In this document: in pieces, positions 44,018-52,814 of the stretch
Layout: every line of letters begins with the position of its first letter
How positions within the stretch are numbered: position 1 is the stretch's first letter
Origin: UBA10649 sp963793105
GTDB lineage: Bacteria; Actinomycetota; Actinomycetes; S36-B12
Direction of reading: 5' to 3'
Length of the DNA stretch: 64,000 nt
NCBI GenBank assembly: GCA_963793105.1
Contig: CAWBZB010000006.1
Coordinates: 248,001 to 312,000 of the forward strand
Notes under the pieces: model-generated
What the model was told of the DNA's origin: nothing
Seen by the model: the letters and a program-made list of their open reading frames with translations, nothing else
Databases searched by the model: none
Position numbers and translations under genes: made by a program

Positions 44018-45366
44018 GCCCGCCGGCCGGCCGCATCGTGGTGATCGGCCATACCGACGTGGGCAGGCGCGTGTGCGCTCTGCTCGAGAGCTCCGGGCAC
44101 CCGATCCTGCACCTCGACGAACCGTCTGACGCCGAGCTCCGGTCTGCTCTCACGGGAGAGGTCGAGGGGGTGGCGGTCCTGCTCCACGACGACATCCTGG
44201 CCCTGCGCTACTGCCTGATCGTCGAGCACCTGCGACCGGGGATCCGGATGTTCGTCGCCATGTTCGACCGCACGGCGCGCTCGCAGCTCGAGAGCACCGT
44301 CCCGAACTGCGTGGTCCTCTCCCCCGCGTCGATATCCGTGCCGGTGATCGTGGCCGCGGCCATCGCACCGGAGCACGCAGCCGTTCGCAGGAGCGGGTCG
44401 TCGCAGGAGCGCGAGTGGGTGGCCGTGGACGTGGCGCCCGGCGCCGCCGAGGCTTCAGCCCGGCCCGAGATCCGCATCTCCCCCTACTCCGCGCCGAGCG
44501 GCCTGCGCACGCGCGGCCTCGTCGGTCGGCTGCGCGGGCAGCTGCATCCGTACGACGCCGGGTCGTCGGTCCTCCTCGGCGGGATGTTCGGCCTGCTCGT
44601 GATCATCCTCGTCGACACCCTCGTGGGCCTGACTCACGACTCACTGATCCGCTCGCTGTACGACGCGGCCCGCACCACCGCGACGATCTCCGCGCCGGAG
44701 CTCGACGAGCACACCGGCGTACTCCTGTGGGGCACGGTGGCCGCGCTCCTGGTCATGGGCTTCACCGCCGCGTTCGCGGCCGGGATCGTGCACCACCTCC
44801 TGTCCGGGCGACACGTCGCGCTCGTGGGCCGCCGCGTCATGCCGAGGACGGGCCACGTCGTCGTCGTCGGCATGGGCCAGGTGGGCCTCCGGCTGGCGCA
44901 GGAACTGCGCGACCTCGGCGTCGCGGTCGTGGGCGTCGAGCGCTTCCCCGAGGCCCGCGGCCTGCCGCTGGCCCGCGATCTCGGCATCCCCGTGCTCATC
45001 GGCGACGCCGCGGCCCGACGCACCCTCCGCCGGGCCGGACTCGCCCGCGCCGCGGCGCTGGTCGCCGCCGGCAGCGAGGAGCGCGACAACATCGCCGTCG
45101 CGATCTCGGCGGCGGCCGAGGCACCGAGCCTGCCGGTCGTGATCCGCGCCGGTGCCGACGACGCCATCGACGAGACCCGGTCGCTGTTCCACATCGGTCC
45201 CGTAGCCGACGTCAACGGGCTCACTGCCGCCTTCGTCGCGCGGTCCATGCTCGGCACCGCCCCCTACGCCGTCATCCCTGACGGCGACCGCCTCGTCTGC
45301 GTCGGCGCCTCCGGCACCGTCGAAGCGGCGATCCCCAGCAGCCCGGCGCGCTGCTCATGCGGGTAA
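44014..45366 (+). CDS. TrkA-type NAD-binding protein with two membrane helices
   Basis: 450 residues: a Rossmann-like first domain (RIVVIGHTDVGRRV), two membrane helices (GGMFGLLVIILVDTL and WGTVAALLVMGFTAA), and a second TrkA-N domain with VVVVGMGQVGLRLAQEL. The arrangement resembles CASTOR/Pollux-like or bacterial K+ channel regulators, but no selectivity-filter sequence is visible between the helices. A role in potassium or other ion transport is inferred. It starts inside the MFS stop, so the two are coupled. Ends 11 bp before the reductase gene. Confidence 0.78.
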   Translation: MSPPAGRIVVIGHTDVGRRVCALLESSGHPILHLDEPSDAELRSALTGEVEGVAVLLHDDILALRYCLIVEHLRPGIRMFVAMFDRTARSQLESTVPNCVVLSPASISVPVIVAAAIAPEHAAVRRSGSSQEREWVAVDVAPGAAEASARPEIRISPYSAPSGLRTRGLVGRLRGQLHPYDAGSSVLLGGMFGLLVIILVDTLVGLTHDSLIRSLYDAARTTATISAPELDEHTGVLLWGTVAALLVMGFTAAFAAGIVHHLLSGRHVALVGRRVMPRTGHVVVVGMGQVGLRLAQELRDLGVAVVGVERFPEARGLPLARDLGIPVLIGDAAARRTLRRAGLARAAALVAAGSEERDNIAVAISAAAEAPSLPVVIRAGADDAIDETRSLFHIGPVADVNGLTAAFVARSMLGTAPYAVIPDGDRLVCVGASGTVEAAIPSSPARCSCG

Positions 45367-45377
45367 GGCATCCATCC

Positions 45378-45938
45378 ATGGCCAAGCTCATCTACGCGGC
45401 GCTCGCCTCGCTTGACGGGTACGTCGAGGACGAGACGGGTGAGTTCGGCTGGGCTGCGCCCGATTCCGACGTCCATGCGTTCGTCAACGATCTGCAGCGA
45501 CCGATCGGCACCTACCTGTACGGGCGGCGCATGTACGAGACGATGGTGTTCTGGGAGACCGCGAGCAGCGCGGCCGATGAGCCTGCAGTGTTCCGGGACT
45601 TTGCCGAGATCTGGCGGGCGGCTGAGAAGATCGTGTACTCACGGAGTCGTGAGACGGTCTCCAGCGCGAGGACCCGGATCGAGCGCGAGTTCGATCCTGC
45701 TGCCGTCCGGCAGCTCAAGGAGTCCTCGGAGTCGGATATCGCCGTCGGAGGTGCCGAGCTCGCGGGACAGGCGATCGGGGCGGGGTTGGTCGACGAGTGC
45801 CACCTGTTCCTGTTCCCGATCCTGGTGGGAGGCGGCAAGCGCGCCCTCCCGGACGGCGTCCCGGCGCAACTCGAACTACTCGATGTGCGCCGCTTCGGCA
45901 ACGGGGTGGTGCATCTCCACTACCGCGTCAGCGACTGA
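45378..45938 (+). CDS. RibD C-terminal / dihydrofolate reductase-like protein
   Basis: 186 residues of the RibD_C/DHFR-like fold, which uses NADPH to reduce small heterocycles. Features: LASLDGYVED, TYLYGRRMYETM, the nucleotide-loop GGAELAGQAI and the ending LFLFPILVGGG. Substrate unknown; these stand-alone family members are often annotated only as deaminase/reductase. ATG 45378 gives the usual start MAKLIYAALA. Convergent with glyS. Confidence 0.88.
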   Translation: MAKLIYAALASLDGYVEDETGEFGWAAPDSDVHAFVNDLQRPIGTYLYGRRMYETMVFWETASSAADEPAVFRDFAEIWRAAEKIVYSRSRETVSSARTRIEREFDPAAVRQLKESSESDIAVGGAELAGQAIGAGLVDECHLFLFPILVGGGKRALPDGVPAQLELLDVRRFGNGVVHLHYRVSD

Positions 45939-46073
45939 CGCGGGCTCCGAGAGCAGGAGGGTGGCGGTCCTAGCGCCGACCGCTCAGATCGCCCCGACCC
46001 ATGTGCCTAGGCCGGGCCGAGGCCTGACAGTCACACCGCCGATAACCGTTGGTGCATATGGGATTCCTGTGAT

Positions 46074-47456
46074 TCAGCAGGCGGGCAGACGAGCGGCCAG
46101 CCAGCTCACGAGGGAGTCGAGCGGGATGCGCTCCTGCTGCATCGAGTCGCGCTCGCGCACGGTGACCGCCTCGTCGTCGAGGGTCTCGAAGTCGACGGTG
46201 ACGCAGAACGGCGTGCCGATCTCGTCCTGGCGCCGGTACCGGCGACCGATGGCCCCGGCATCGTCGAACTCGATGTTCCAGTTCCTGCGCAGAGTGGCCG
46301 CGAGCTCCTTGGCCTTGGGCGACAGCTTCTCGTTGCGCGACAGCGGCAGTACGGCCACCTTCACCGGTGCCAGGCGCGGATCCAGTCGCAGGACAGTTCG
46401 CTTGTCGACGCCCCCCTTGGCGTTCGGGGCCTCGTCCTCGTCGTACGCGTCGAGCAGGAAGGCGAGCACCGCCCGGGTCAGCCCAGCGGCCGGCTCGATG
46501 ACGTACGGCACCCAGCGCTCGCCCGACTCCTGGTCGAAGTACGACAGGTCCGTGCCGGAGTGGTCCCCATGCGACGTGAGATCGAAGTCCGTGCGATTGG
46601 CGATGCCCTCGAGCTCGGCGAACTCGGTCCCGGCGAAGCGGAAGCGGTACTCGATGTCCACGGTGCGCTTGCTGTAGTGACTCAGCTTCTCCTGCGGGTG
46701 CTCGAAGAACCGCATGTTCTCAGGATCCAGGCCGAGGTCGACGTACCAGTTCCAGCGCTCCTGCAGCCAGTACTCGTGCCACTCCTCGTCGGTGCCCGGC
46801 ATGACGAAGAACTCCATCTCCATCTGCTCGAACTCACGCGTGCGGAAGATGAAGTTGCCCGGCGTGATCTCGTTGCGGAAGCTCTTGCCGGTCTGGCCGA
46901 TGCCGAACGGCGGCTTCTTCCGGGCCGAGTTCATGACGTTGAGGTAGTTGACGAAGATGCCCTGCGCCGTCTCCGGGCGCAGGTAGTGGACCGCCGAGGC
47001 ATCCTCGACCGCACCGACAGTCGTGCGCAGCATGCCGTTGAAGTCGCGCGGCTCGGTGAAGTCGCCGCGGGTGCCGCAGTTCGAGCACACGATGTCGGCC
47101 AGGCCGTTCTCCGGCGAGCGACCGTGCTTCTCCTCGTACGCCTCGATCAGCTGGTCAGCGCGCCAGCGCTTGTGGCAGTTCTTGCACTCCGTCAGCGGGT
47201 CCGTGAACGTGGCGACGTGTCCGGACGCCTCCCACACCTGAGGGGCGAGGATGACGGCCGAGTCGAGCCCGACGACGTCGTCGCGGCCGCGGACCACCGC
47301 CTGCCACCACTGACGACGGACGTTCTCCTTGAGCTCGACACCGAGCGGGCCGTAGTCCCAGGCCGAGCGCGTGCCTCCGTAGATCTCGGACGACGGGAAG
47401 ACGAACCCGCGGCGCTTGCACAGATTGACGACGGCATCAACGCGATCAGTGGCCAT
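46074..47456 (-). CDS. glyS: Glycyl-tRNA synthetase
   Basis: Charges tRNA-Gly. The single-chain class II enzyme of 460 residues, not the alpha2beta2 form. Seen: FVFPSSEIYGG, class II motif 2 region SFRNEITPGNFIFRTREFEQ, zinc-like CSNCGTRGDFTEPRDF with the preceding CKNCHKRW, and the anticodon domain near the end. Length matches actinobacterial enzymes. ATG 47456 is the natural start. It is preceded on the same strand by the phosphoribosyltransferase and ABM genes. Confidence 0.96.
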   Translation of the reverse strand: MATDRVDAVVNLCKRRGFVFPSSEIYGGTRSAWDYGPLGVELKENVRRQWWQAVVRGRDDVVGLDSAVILAPQVWEASGHVATFTDPLTECKNCHKRWRADQLIEAYEEKHGRSPENGLADIVCSNCGTRGDFTEPRDFNGMLRTTVGAVEDASAVHYLRPETAQGIFVNYLNVMNSARKKPPFGIGQTGKSFRNEITPGNFIFRTREFEQMEMEFFVMPGTDEEWHEYWLQERWNWYVDLGLDPENMRFFEHPQEKLSHYSKRTVDIEYRFRFAGTEFAELEGIANRTDFDLTSHGDHSGTDLSYFDQESGERWVPYVIEPAAGLTRAVLAFLLDAYDEDEAPNAKGGVDKRTVLRLDPRLAPVKVAVLPLSRNEKLSPKAKELAATLRRNWNIEFDDAGAIGRRYRRQDEIGTPFCVTVDFETLDDEAVTVRERDSMQQERIPLDSLVSWLAARLPAC

Positions 47457-47468
47457 AATGCGCCAATC

Positions 47469-47960
47469 CTAGGAGGGCCCCTCCTCCAGCAGCCGACGCG
47501 CCTGCTCGGCATCGATCGTGTCGAAGTCCTCGTAGTGCCAGGACAGGCTCCGGCGGCCCATGGGCTTGACGAGGGCGACGACGAGGTCGTACCGGTGGTG
47601 AAGGTCCGCGAGCGCGTCCCTCGGGCATACCGGCACGGCGAGGACGAGCCGCCCCACTCCCGATGCTCGCAGGGCGGCCGCGGCCGCGCGGGCCACCGAA
47701 CCGGTCTCGACGCCATCGTCGACCACAACGACCGTCCGGCCCTCGAGCCCGGGCACCGGCATGACGACCGCACCGTCCTCGGTGCGCTCCACGCTCAGGG
47801 CCTGCACCGGCAGGTCGAGCGTCTCGCGTACGCCGAGGGCGACCGGCACCCCGTTGGGGACGGCGGCGAGCAGCAGCGCATCCGGAGTGTCGCTGAGCGC
47901 CTGGGCGAGCTCGGGCGCCAGCTGCCGCCCGGCGTCGGCGAGGTTCGCGAAGTCGCTCAT
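47469..47960 (-). CDS. Phosphoribosyltransferase-domain protein
   Basis: 163 residues of the PRTase fold. The PRPP-binding loop is VVVVDDGVETGSVARAA at about 97-113. The N-terminus has AVPNGVPVALGV. Substrate base cannot be assigned; ComF-like or orotate-like members are alternatives. It starts inside the upstream ABM gene (ATGA overlap) and ends 12 bp before the glyS start. Confidence 0.83.
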   Translation of the reverse strand: MSDFANLADAGRQLAPELAQALSDTPDALLLAAVPNGVPVALGVRETLDLPVQALSVERTEDGAVVMPVPGLEGRTVVVVDDGVETGSVARAAAAALRASGVGRLVLAVPVCPRDALADLHHRYDLVVALVKPMGRRSLSWHYEDFDTIDAEQARRLLEEGPS

Positions 47961-48424
47961 GGCTGGACGGACGGGATCGACGCGCCGGCCGCGTGCCCGA
48001 GGCCGACGACGCCAGCGTCGGCGGCGAGCCCGCTCGACGTCTCGACGAGGCGGTCGCCGTCCCAGTGCCGCACGATCTCGTACGCCGACGGCTCATCGAC
48101 GGCCGACGAGAGCAGCGGAACCGCGTCGACCTTGACGTCGAACGCCGACAGCGCCCGACGGTAGGCGCCCACGCCTACCCACTCGGACCGGATCATCAGC
48201 AGGTCCGGGTCGTCCGTCGCCTGTCCGAGCGAGGCAGCACGGCAGCCGGTCTGCGCGGACAGCGCGGACAGGGCCTTCTCGGCGGCGGTGACGAACGTTC
48301 GCCTCGACCCCTCGCCCGTGACCCGGAAACGACTGATGACGACGAGGGCGGGCGCATCGGCCGGACCCGGCAGGCCGCGAGCGGCCGCGTCAGTGGTCGA
48401 GCCGTCGGGGCTAGGGTGGGACAC
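47957..48424 (-). CDS. Antibiotic biosynthesis monooxygenase-like (ABM fold) protein
   Basis: 155 residues. The centre reads LVVISRFRVTGEGSRRTFVTA and LLMIRSEWVGVGAYRRAL, a ferredoxin-like ABM pattern used by small heme-degrading or monooxygenase proteins; the active-site residues of those groups are not clearly present. The N-terminal part is polar. GTG 48424 is the best start; the frame runs upstream to 48460. ATGA overlap with the phosphoribosyltransferase gene. Confidence 0.7.
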   Translation of the reverse strand: MSHPSPDGSTTDAAARGLPGPADAPALVVISRFRVTGEGSRRTFVTAAEKALSALSAQTGCRAASLGQATDDPDLLMIRSEWVGVGAYRRALSAFDVKVDAVPLLSSAVDEPSAYEIVRHWDGDRLVETSSGLAADAGVVGLGHAAGASIPSVQP

Positions 48425-48462
48425 CTCACGAACGGTAGTCCGTCGAAGCGACCGGAGCACCC

Positions 48463-48894
48463 ATGGCCAACAACAAGGATGACGAGCCCGGCAAGAAGGG
48501 CTCGATGCCCAGCGGCGTGCGCGGACCCGGAGGCCCGCCGCCCGTGGGCGGCACCGGCGGCCAGCAGCGTCCGTCTCTCCCCGGCGGGCGGCCGCAGGCC
48601 TCGGGAGCCAGGCTGCGGTTCGAGGAGATGAGCTACGGACCGCTGCGCACGCTGCATGCGATGCCGCGCTGGATCATCGTCATCGCCCCGGCCATCCTGC
48701 TCTTCGGCGGCCTGATCCTCACCGGGCCCCTGTCGTGGCTGGGCGGGCTGCTGCTCCTCCTGGTCTGGGCCTTCATCGCCTGGCTGACGGCGCTGTCGTG
48801 GCCCGCGCTGAGCCCCGGCTCGCGCCTGTTCCGGGCGCTCGTGGTGCTGGCCCTTCTCGGCGTCGTCGTCCTGAAGTTCATCGGCAGGTTCTAG
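48463..48894 (+). CDS. Conserved hypothetical membrane protein
   Basis: 143 residues. The first about 60 residues are Gly/Pro-rich and probably disordered in the cytosol (PGGPPPVGGTGGQQ). After LRFEEMSYGPLRTLHAMP, three hydrophobic segments follow (WIIVIAPAILLFGGL, WLGGLLLLLVWAFIAWL and LVVLALLGVVVL). Actinobacterial proteins of this form are of unknown function. ATG 48463 starts 38 bp after the divergent ABM gene. The Zur box lies only 8 bp beyond its stop. Confidence 0.75.
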   Translation: MANNKDDEPGKKGSMPSGVRGPGGPPPVGGTGGQQRPSLPGGRPQASGARLRFEEMSYGPLRTLHAMPRWIIVIAPAILLFGGLILTGPLSWLGGLLLLLVWAFIAWLTALSWPALSPGSRLFRALVVLALLGVVVLKFIGRF

Positions 48895-48901
48895 ATGGGA
48901 T

Positions 48902-48916
48902 TGACAATCATTTTCA
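48902..48916. promoter_or_regulatory. Zur box upstream of znuA
   Basis: TGACAATCATTTTCA, close to the inverted-repeat consensus TGAAAATGATTTTCA bound by zinc-loaded Zur in actinobacteria. It sits 20 bp before the znuA start, where bound Zur would block transcription. The zur gene is in the same cluster. Confidence 0.85.
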
Positions 48917-48935
48917 TTTAGGTGACGCTGGGCCC

Positions 48936-49922
48936 GTGCGCACCTCACCCGCGGCCCTGGCTGCGGCCGTCGGCCTCACCGTCGCGCTGCCGCTCGCCGG
49001 ATGCTCCTCCTCCGGTGGCAGTCCGTCGTCGCCCGACTCCGCGACCGGGGCAGCGTCCGTGGTGGCGACCACCACGATCCTGGGCGACGTGGTCGGCGAC
49101 ATCGTCGCGTGCGCCGATCCCGAGGGCACGGCGACGACCCTGATGCCGATAGGTGCGGACCCCCATGACTTCTCCCCCTCGTCCGCCCAGGTAGCTCAGA
49201 TCGTCACCGCCGACATCGTGGTCGCGAACGGCCTGGGACTGGAGGCCGGCCTGACCGATGCACTGGCGAACGCGGCCGCCGACGGGGCGACGATCATCAA
49301 CGTCGCCGAGCTCGTGGACCCCATCCCCTTCGGTGCGCACACCGGCGACCATGCGGATGAGGGCGCTGGTGCCGAGGACGAGCACGAGGGCGGCGACGAC
49401 GATCCGCATGTGTGGTTCGACATGAGCCGGATGGCCACGGCCGCCCAGCTCATCGGCGACGAACTGGCCGCATCAGGCGACAGCGCCTTCTCGTCCTGCG
49501 GCACGCAGGTGGCCGACGCGATCAGGGCGGCCGAGGTCGGCGTGCGCGCAACCCTGGAGTCCGTTCCCGCCGATCGACGCATCCTCGTCACCGACCACGA
49601 CGCACTGGGATACCTCGCAGACGCATACGGGTACGAGATCGCCGGCACCGTCATCCCCGCAGGCACCACGCTGGCCGAACCGAGCAGCGCCGAGCTGTCC
49701 GACCTCGTCAGCATCATCCAGGCCGAGGACGTCCCGGCGATCTTCGCCAACACCTCCGATTCCACCGCCCTGGCCGACGCCGTGGCCGCGGAGGTCGGAG
49801 CGGACGTCGAGGTGGTCGAGCTCTATGTCGGCAGCCTCGGGGAGCCCGGGTCCGACGCGGACACCTACCTCGCGATGATGCAGGCCAACGCCAGCCTCAT
49901 CGCGAACGCTCTCAACCGCTAG
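48936..49922 (+). CDS. znuA: Zinc ABC transporter substrate-binding lipoprotein
   Basis: Binds zinc outside the membrane and delivers it to ZnuB. 328 residues from GTG 48936: lipobox LAGC, then the periplasmic fold with GADPHDFSPSSAQV, a His/Asp/Glu-rich loop (HTGDHADEGAGAEDEHEGG, about 145-165) and DPHVWFDMSRM, family-typical metal ligands. The GTG at 48936 is the only one giving the signal peptide. A Zur box overlaps its promoter. The same family takes manganese in some species, but Zur control and the His loop favour zinc. Confidence 0.93.
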   Translation: MRTSPAALAAAVGLTVALPLAGCSSSGGSPSSPDSATGAASVVATTTILGDVVGDIVACADPEGTATTLMPIGADPHDFSPSSAQVAQIVTADIVVANGLGLEAGLTDALANAAADGATIINVAELVDPIPFGAHTGDHADEGAGAEDEHEGGDDDPHVWFDMSRMATAAQLIGDELAASGDSAFSSCGTQVADAIRAAEVGVRATLESVPADRRILVTDHDALGYLADAYGYEIAGTVIPAGTTLAEPSSAELSDLVSIIQAEDVPAIFANTSDSTALADAVAAEVGADVEVVELYVGSLGEPGSDADTYLAMMQANASLIANALNR

Positions 49923-49941
49923 CGTCTGGGAGGCTGCACAC

Positions 49942-50784
49942 GTGGAGTGGTTCACCGAGCCGTTCGCTCTCGCCTTCCAGCAACGAGCGCTCATCGGCGG
50001 CGCGCTGGCGGCGCTGATGTGCTCCGTGGTCGGCACCTGGCTGGTGCTCCGCGGGATGAGCTTCTTCGGCGATGCCTTCGTGCACGGCGTGGTCCCGGGC
50101 ATCGCCGCCGCCGTCGTCTTCGACGTCAACCCGGTCATCGGAGCGGCCGTCGCCGCGGCGGTCATGGTCTTCCTGATCGAGGTGGTGCATCGCCAGACCG
50201 TCCTGAGCGAGGACACCTCCATCGGGTTGCTCTTCGTCGGCATGCTCGCACTCGGCGTCGTGATCATCTCCCGACTCGACACCTACTCCGGGAGCCTGAC
50301 CAGCATCCTGTTCGGCGACGCCCTCGGCGTGACAGCCACCGACCTCATCGGCCAGGCGATCCTGGCGGCGGTCATCATCGCCGTCGCCCTGGCCCTGTAC
50401 CGCCCGCTCCTGACCTTGAGCTTCAATGCGGAGAAGGCGCAACTGCTGGGCATGAAGCCCAAGCGGGCCCACGCCGCGCTCCTGGTGCTCATCGCGGCCG
50501 CCGTCATCGGGAGCTACCAGTCGGTCGGCACCCTGCTCGTGTTCGGCCTGCTCGTCGGACCGCCCGCGACCGCCAGCCTCATCGCCCGGACCGTCCCTCG
50601 GATGATGCTCTACGCGACCGGGATCGCCCTGTTCTCCGTGTGGCTCGGACTCACCCTCAGCTACCACCTCGGCACCGCGGGCTCGGCCACGATGGCGCTC
50701 GTGCCCATCGTCCTGTTCTTCATCGTGCTGGCGATCACCCGCCTGGCCCCTCGCAGCGTGCCCGCGGAGGTCTCCCATGCCTGA
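49942..50784 (+). CDS. znuB: Zinc ABC transporter permease
   Basis: Membrane channel subunit of about 280 residues with eight or nine helices. Family features: LRGMSFFGDAFVHGVVPGIA, SYQSVGTLLVFGLLVGPPATA and TAGSATMAL near the end. GTG 49942 has GGGAGG upstream. The 3' end overlaps znuC by 8 bp, so translation is coupled. Confidence 0.93.
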   Translation: MEWFTEPFALAFQQRALIGGALAALMCSVVGTWLVLRGMSFFGDAFVHGVVPGIAAAVVFDVNPVIGAAVAAAVMVFLIEVVHRQTVLSEDTSIGLLFVGMLALGVVIISRLDTYSGSLTSILFGDALGVTATDLIGQAILAAVIIAVALALYRPLLTLSFNAEKAQLLGMKPKRAHAALLVLIAAAVIGSYQSVGTLLVFGLLVGPPATASLIARTVPRMMLYATGIALFSVWLGLTLSYHLGTAGSATMALVPIVLFFIVLAITRLAPRSVPAEVSHA

Positions 50785-51595
50785 TGCAGTCGTCGGCAGC
50801 CACGTCGTCATCTCGCGTGGCGACCGGGTGGCCGTCCGGGACTCCGACTTCACCGTTCCCGAGGGCGCCATCACGGCCATCATCGGCCCGAACGGATCCG
50901 GGAAGTCCACGATCCTGCACGCCATCGCCGGACTGCTGCCGATCTCCAGCGGCGCCCTGAGCGTTCTCGGCGCCACCCCGGCGATGAGTCAGCGGCAGAT
51001 CGCCTACGTGCTGCAGTACACGACGGTCCCCACCGGTACCCCGCTGACGGTCGCCGAGACCGTGGCCATGGGCCGATACCCCTCACTGGGGTTCCTGCGG
51101 CGTCCCACTGCACTGGACCGCACGCGCGTCGCGCAGGCCATGGAGCGCCTCGACATCACGCATCTGGCGAAACGTCATCTCACGGAACTGTCCGGGGGCC
51201 AGCGCCAGCGCGTGTACGTCGCGCAGGGAATCGCCCAGGATCACAGCCTGCTGCTCCTGGACGAGCCCCTCACCGGCCTGGACATCACCTCGGCCAAGAC
51301 CATCGACTCGATCATCCACGACGAGCCGGCTCGCGGCTGCTCCGTCGTGCTGACCACGCACGACCTCGAGGAGGCCAAGGCGGCGGACCATGTGATCCTG
51401 ACCTCGGGGCGGGTGGTAGCAGCCGGCCCTCCCGACGCCGTCCTGACGGCCGCCAACCTGGCCGACGCCTACGGACTGGGCGCCTTGCATGACACGGTCG
51501 AGGCCGCTCCGCTCTTCCCTGACGAACACCATGACGACACGCACGGACTCCCCCGCGAACTCGATGTTCCCCACGGCCACGATCATGAGCACTGA
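50777..51595 (+). CDS. znuC: Zinc ABC transporter ATP-binding protein
   Basis: ATPase driving the transporter. 272 residues: Walker A GPNGSGKST at 37-45, signature LSGGQ at 138-142 and Walker B LLLLDEP ending at about 165. The C-terminus is His-rich (EHHDDTHG, GHDHEH), a possible zinc-binding tail. The last 12 bases lie in a 16-bp direct repeat that continues into the zur start. Confidence 0.94.
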   Translation: MPDAVVGSHVVISRGDRVAVRDSDFTVPEGAITAIIGPNGSGKSTILHAIAGLLPISSGALSVLGATPAMSQRQIAYVLQYTTVPTGTPLTVAETVAMGRYPSLGFLRRPTALDRTRVAQAMERLDITHLAKRHLTELSGGQRQRVYVAQGIAQDHSLLLLDEPLTGLDITSAKTIDSIIHDEPARGCSVVLTTHDLEEAKAADHVILTSGRVVAAGPPDAVLTAANLADAYGLGALHDTVEAAPLFPDEHHDDTHGLPRELDVPHGHDHEH

Positions 51596-51615
51596 CGACC
51601 ATGAGCACTGACGAC
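51584..51615. repeat. Tandem 16-bp direct repeat at the znuC/zur junction
   Basis: CATGAGCACTGACGAC occurs twice back to back (51584-51599 and 51600-51615). The first copy encodes the end of ZnuC including its TGA; the second contains the zur start ATG AGC ACT GAC GAC. Confidence 0.9.
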
Positions 51616-52011
51616 AGGGGCGTGGTCGGCGTGCGCTCGACTCGCCAACGAGCCGCAGTCATCGCAGCGCTGGCCGAGATCGACGACTTCCGCAGTACGC
51701 AGGAACTCCATGACTACCTGCGCCGGAAGGGCGAAACGGTCGGTCTCACGACCGTCTACCGGACCCTGACCGCACTCGCCGACGCGAGCGAGGTGGACGT
51801 GATCGTTCGCGAGGACGGCGAGAGCGTGTATCGGCGGTGCAGCGGGTCGCACCACCATCACCTGGTGTGCCGTGACTGCGGACGCACCATCGAGGTCGCC
51901 GGCCCGGCGGTCGAGAAGTGGGCCGACGCCATCGCGGCTGAGCACGGGTTCACGGACATCAGCCACACCCTCGAGCTCTTCGGCCGGTGTCCGGAGTGCT
52001 CCGTCAGGTGA
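51601..52011 (+). CDS. zur: Zinc uptake regulator, Fur family
   Basis: Zinc-dependent repressor of the uptake genes. 136 residues: winged helix with TTVYRTLTALADASEVD, metal-site HHHHLVCRDCG (Cys90, Cys93) and C-terminal CPEC (Cys130, Cys133), the structural zinc site. It is the last gene of znuABC-zur. Its end overlaps the convergent uppS by 8 bp. Presumed binding site at 48902-48916. Confidence 0.94.
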   Translation: MSTDDRGVVGVRSTRQRAAVIAALAEIDDFRSTQELHDYLRRKGETVGLTTVYRTLTALADASEVDVIVREDGESVYRRCSGSHHHHLVCRDCGRTIEVAGPAVEKWADAIAAEHGFTDISHTLELFGRCPECSVR

Positions 52012-52798
52012 CCTGGTTCGGCACCGCCCCGCCGTACCTCCGATCGCGAGACGCGTAGAGCTCGCAGGCCTGCCAGAGGTGCCGACGGTCGAAGTCCGGC
52101 CACAGGGTGTCGAGGAACACGAGCTCGGCGTAGGCGGACTGCCACAGCAGGAAGTTGCTCGTGCGCTGCTCCCCCGACGAGCGGATGAACAGGTCCACGT
52201 CCGGCATGTCCGGCTCGTCGAGGTAGCGGTGGAACATGCGCTGGTCGATGCGGTCCGGACTCAGCCGGCCCGCCTGCACGTCGCGTGCCATGGCGGCCGC
52301 GGCGTCGGCGATCTCGGCGCGACCGCCGTAGTTCACGCACATCGTCAGCGTCAGCCTGGTGTTGGCGGCGGTCAGCTCCTCCGCCGTCTCGAGTTCGCTG
52401 ATCACGCTGCGCCACAGCTTCGGCCGGCGTCCGGCCCATCGCACCCGGACCCCGAGCTCGTTCATCTCGTCGCGACGCCGTCGGATGACGTCGCGGTTGA
52501 AGCCCATGAGGAACTTGACCTCGTCCGGCGAGCGCCGCCAGTTCTCCGTCGAGAAGGCATAGGCGCTGAGCCAGCCGATGCCGAGCTCGATCGCACCCTC
52601 GACGCAGTCGAACAGGCTCGCCTCGCCCGCTTCGTGGCCCGCCGTCCGCGGCAGCCCGCGCTCCTTCGCCCACCGGCCGTTGCCGTCCATCACGAGAGCA
52701 ACGTGCCCAGGCACGAGATCCGAGGGGATGGGCGGCGCGGTGGCGCCGGACGGGTGCGGTGACGGCTGGCGGCGCGGTGCGGGCGGGCGACGGGCCAT
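52004..52798 (-). CDS. uppS: Isoprenyl (polyprenyl) diphosphate synthase, cis type
   Basis: Makes long-chain Z-polyprenyl diphosphate, the carrier lipid for cell-wall synthesis. 264 residues with catalytic Asp38 in HVALVMDGNGRWA, LSAYAFSTENWRR, and the C-terminal substrate loop LFIRSSGEQRTSNFLLWQ. Chain length (decaprenyl or undecaprenyl) cannot be decided. It starts 16 bp after recO on the same strand. Confidence 0.95.
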   Translation of the reverse strand: MARRPPAPRRQPSPHPSGATAPPIPSDLVPGHVALVMDGNGRWAKERGLPRTAGHEAGEASLFDCVEGAIELGIGWLSAYAFSTENWRRSPDEVKFLMGFNRDVIRRRRDEMNELGVRVRWAGRRPKLWRSVISELETAEELTAANTRLTLTMCVNYGGRAEIADAAAAMARDVQAGRLSPDRIDQRMFHRYLDEPDMPDVDLFIRSSGEQRTSNFLLWQSAYAELVFLDTLWPDFDRRHLWQACELYASRDRRYGGAVPNQVT

Positions 52799-52814
52799 GC
52801 GCCCATCCTGACAC

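Noticed and set aside
46040..46072. Possible third, decayed copy of the 51-bp repeat
   Set aside because: It keeps CGTTGGTGC and GGATTCCTG in order between convergent genes, but the left half is missing, so chance cannot be excluded.
46560..48164. Long plus-strand frame over glyS and its upstream genes
   Set aside because: Antisense shadow of three recognised genes.
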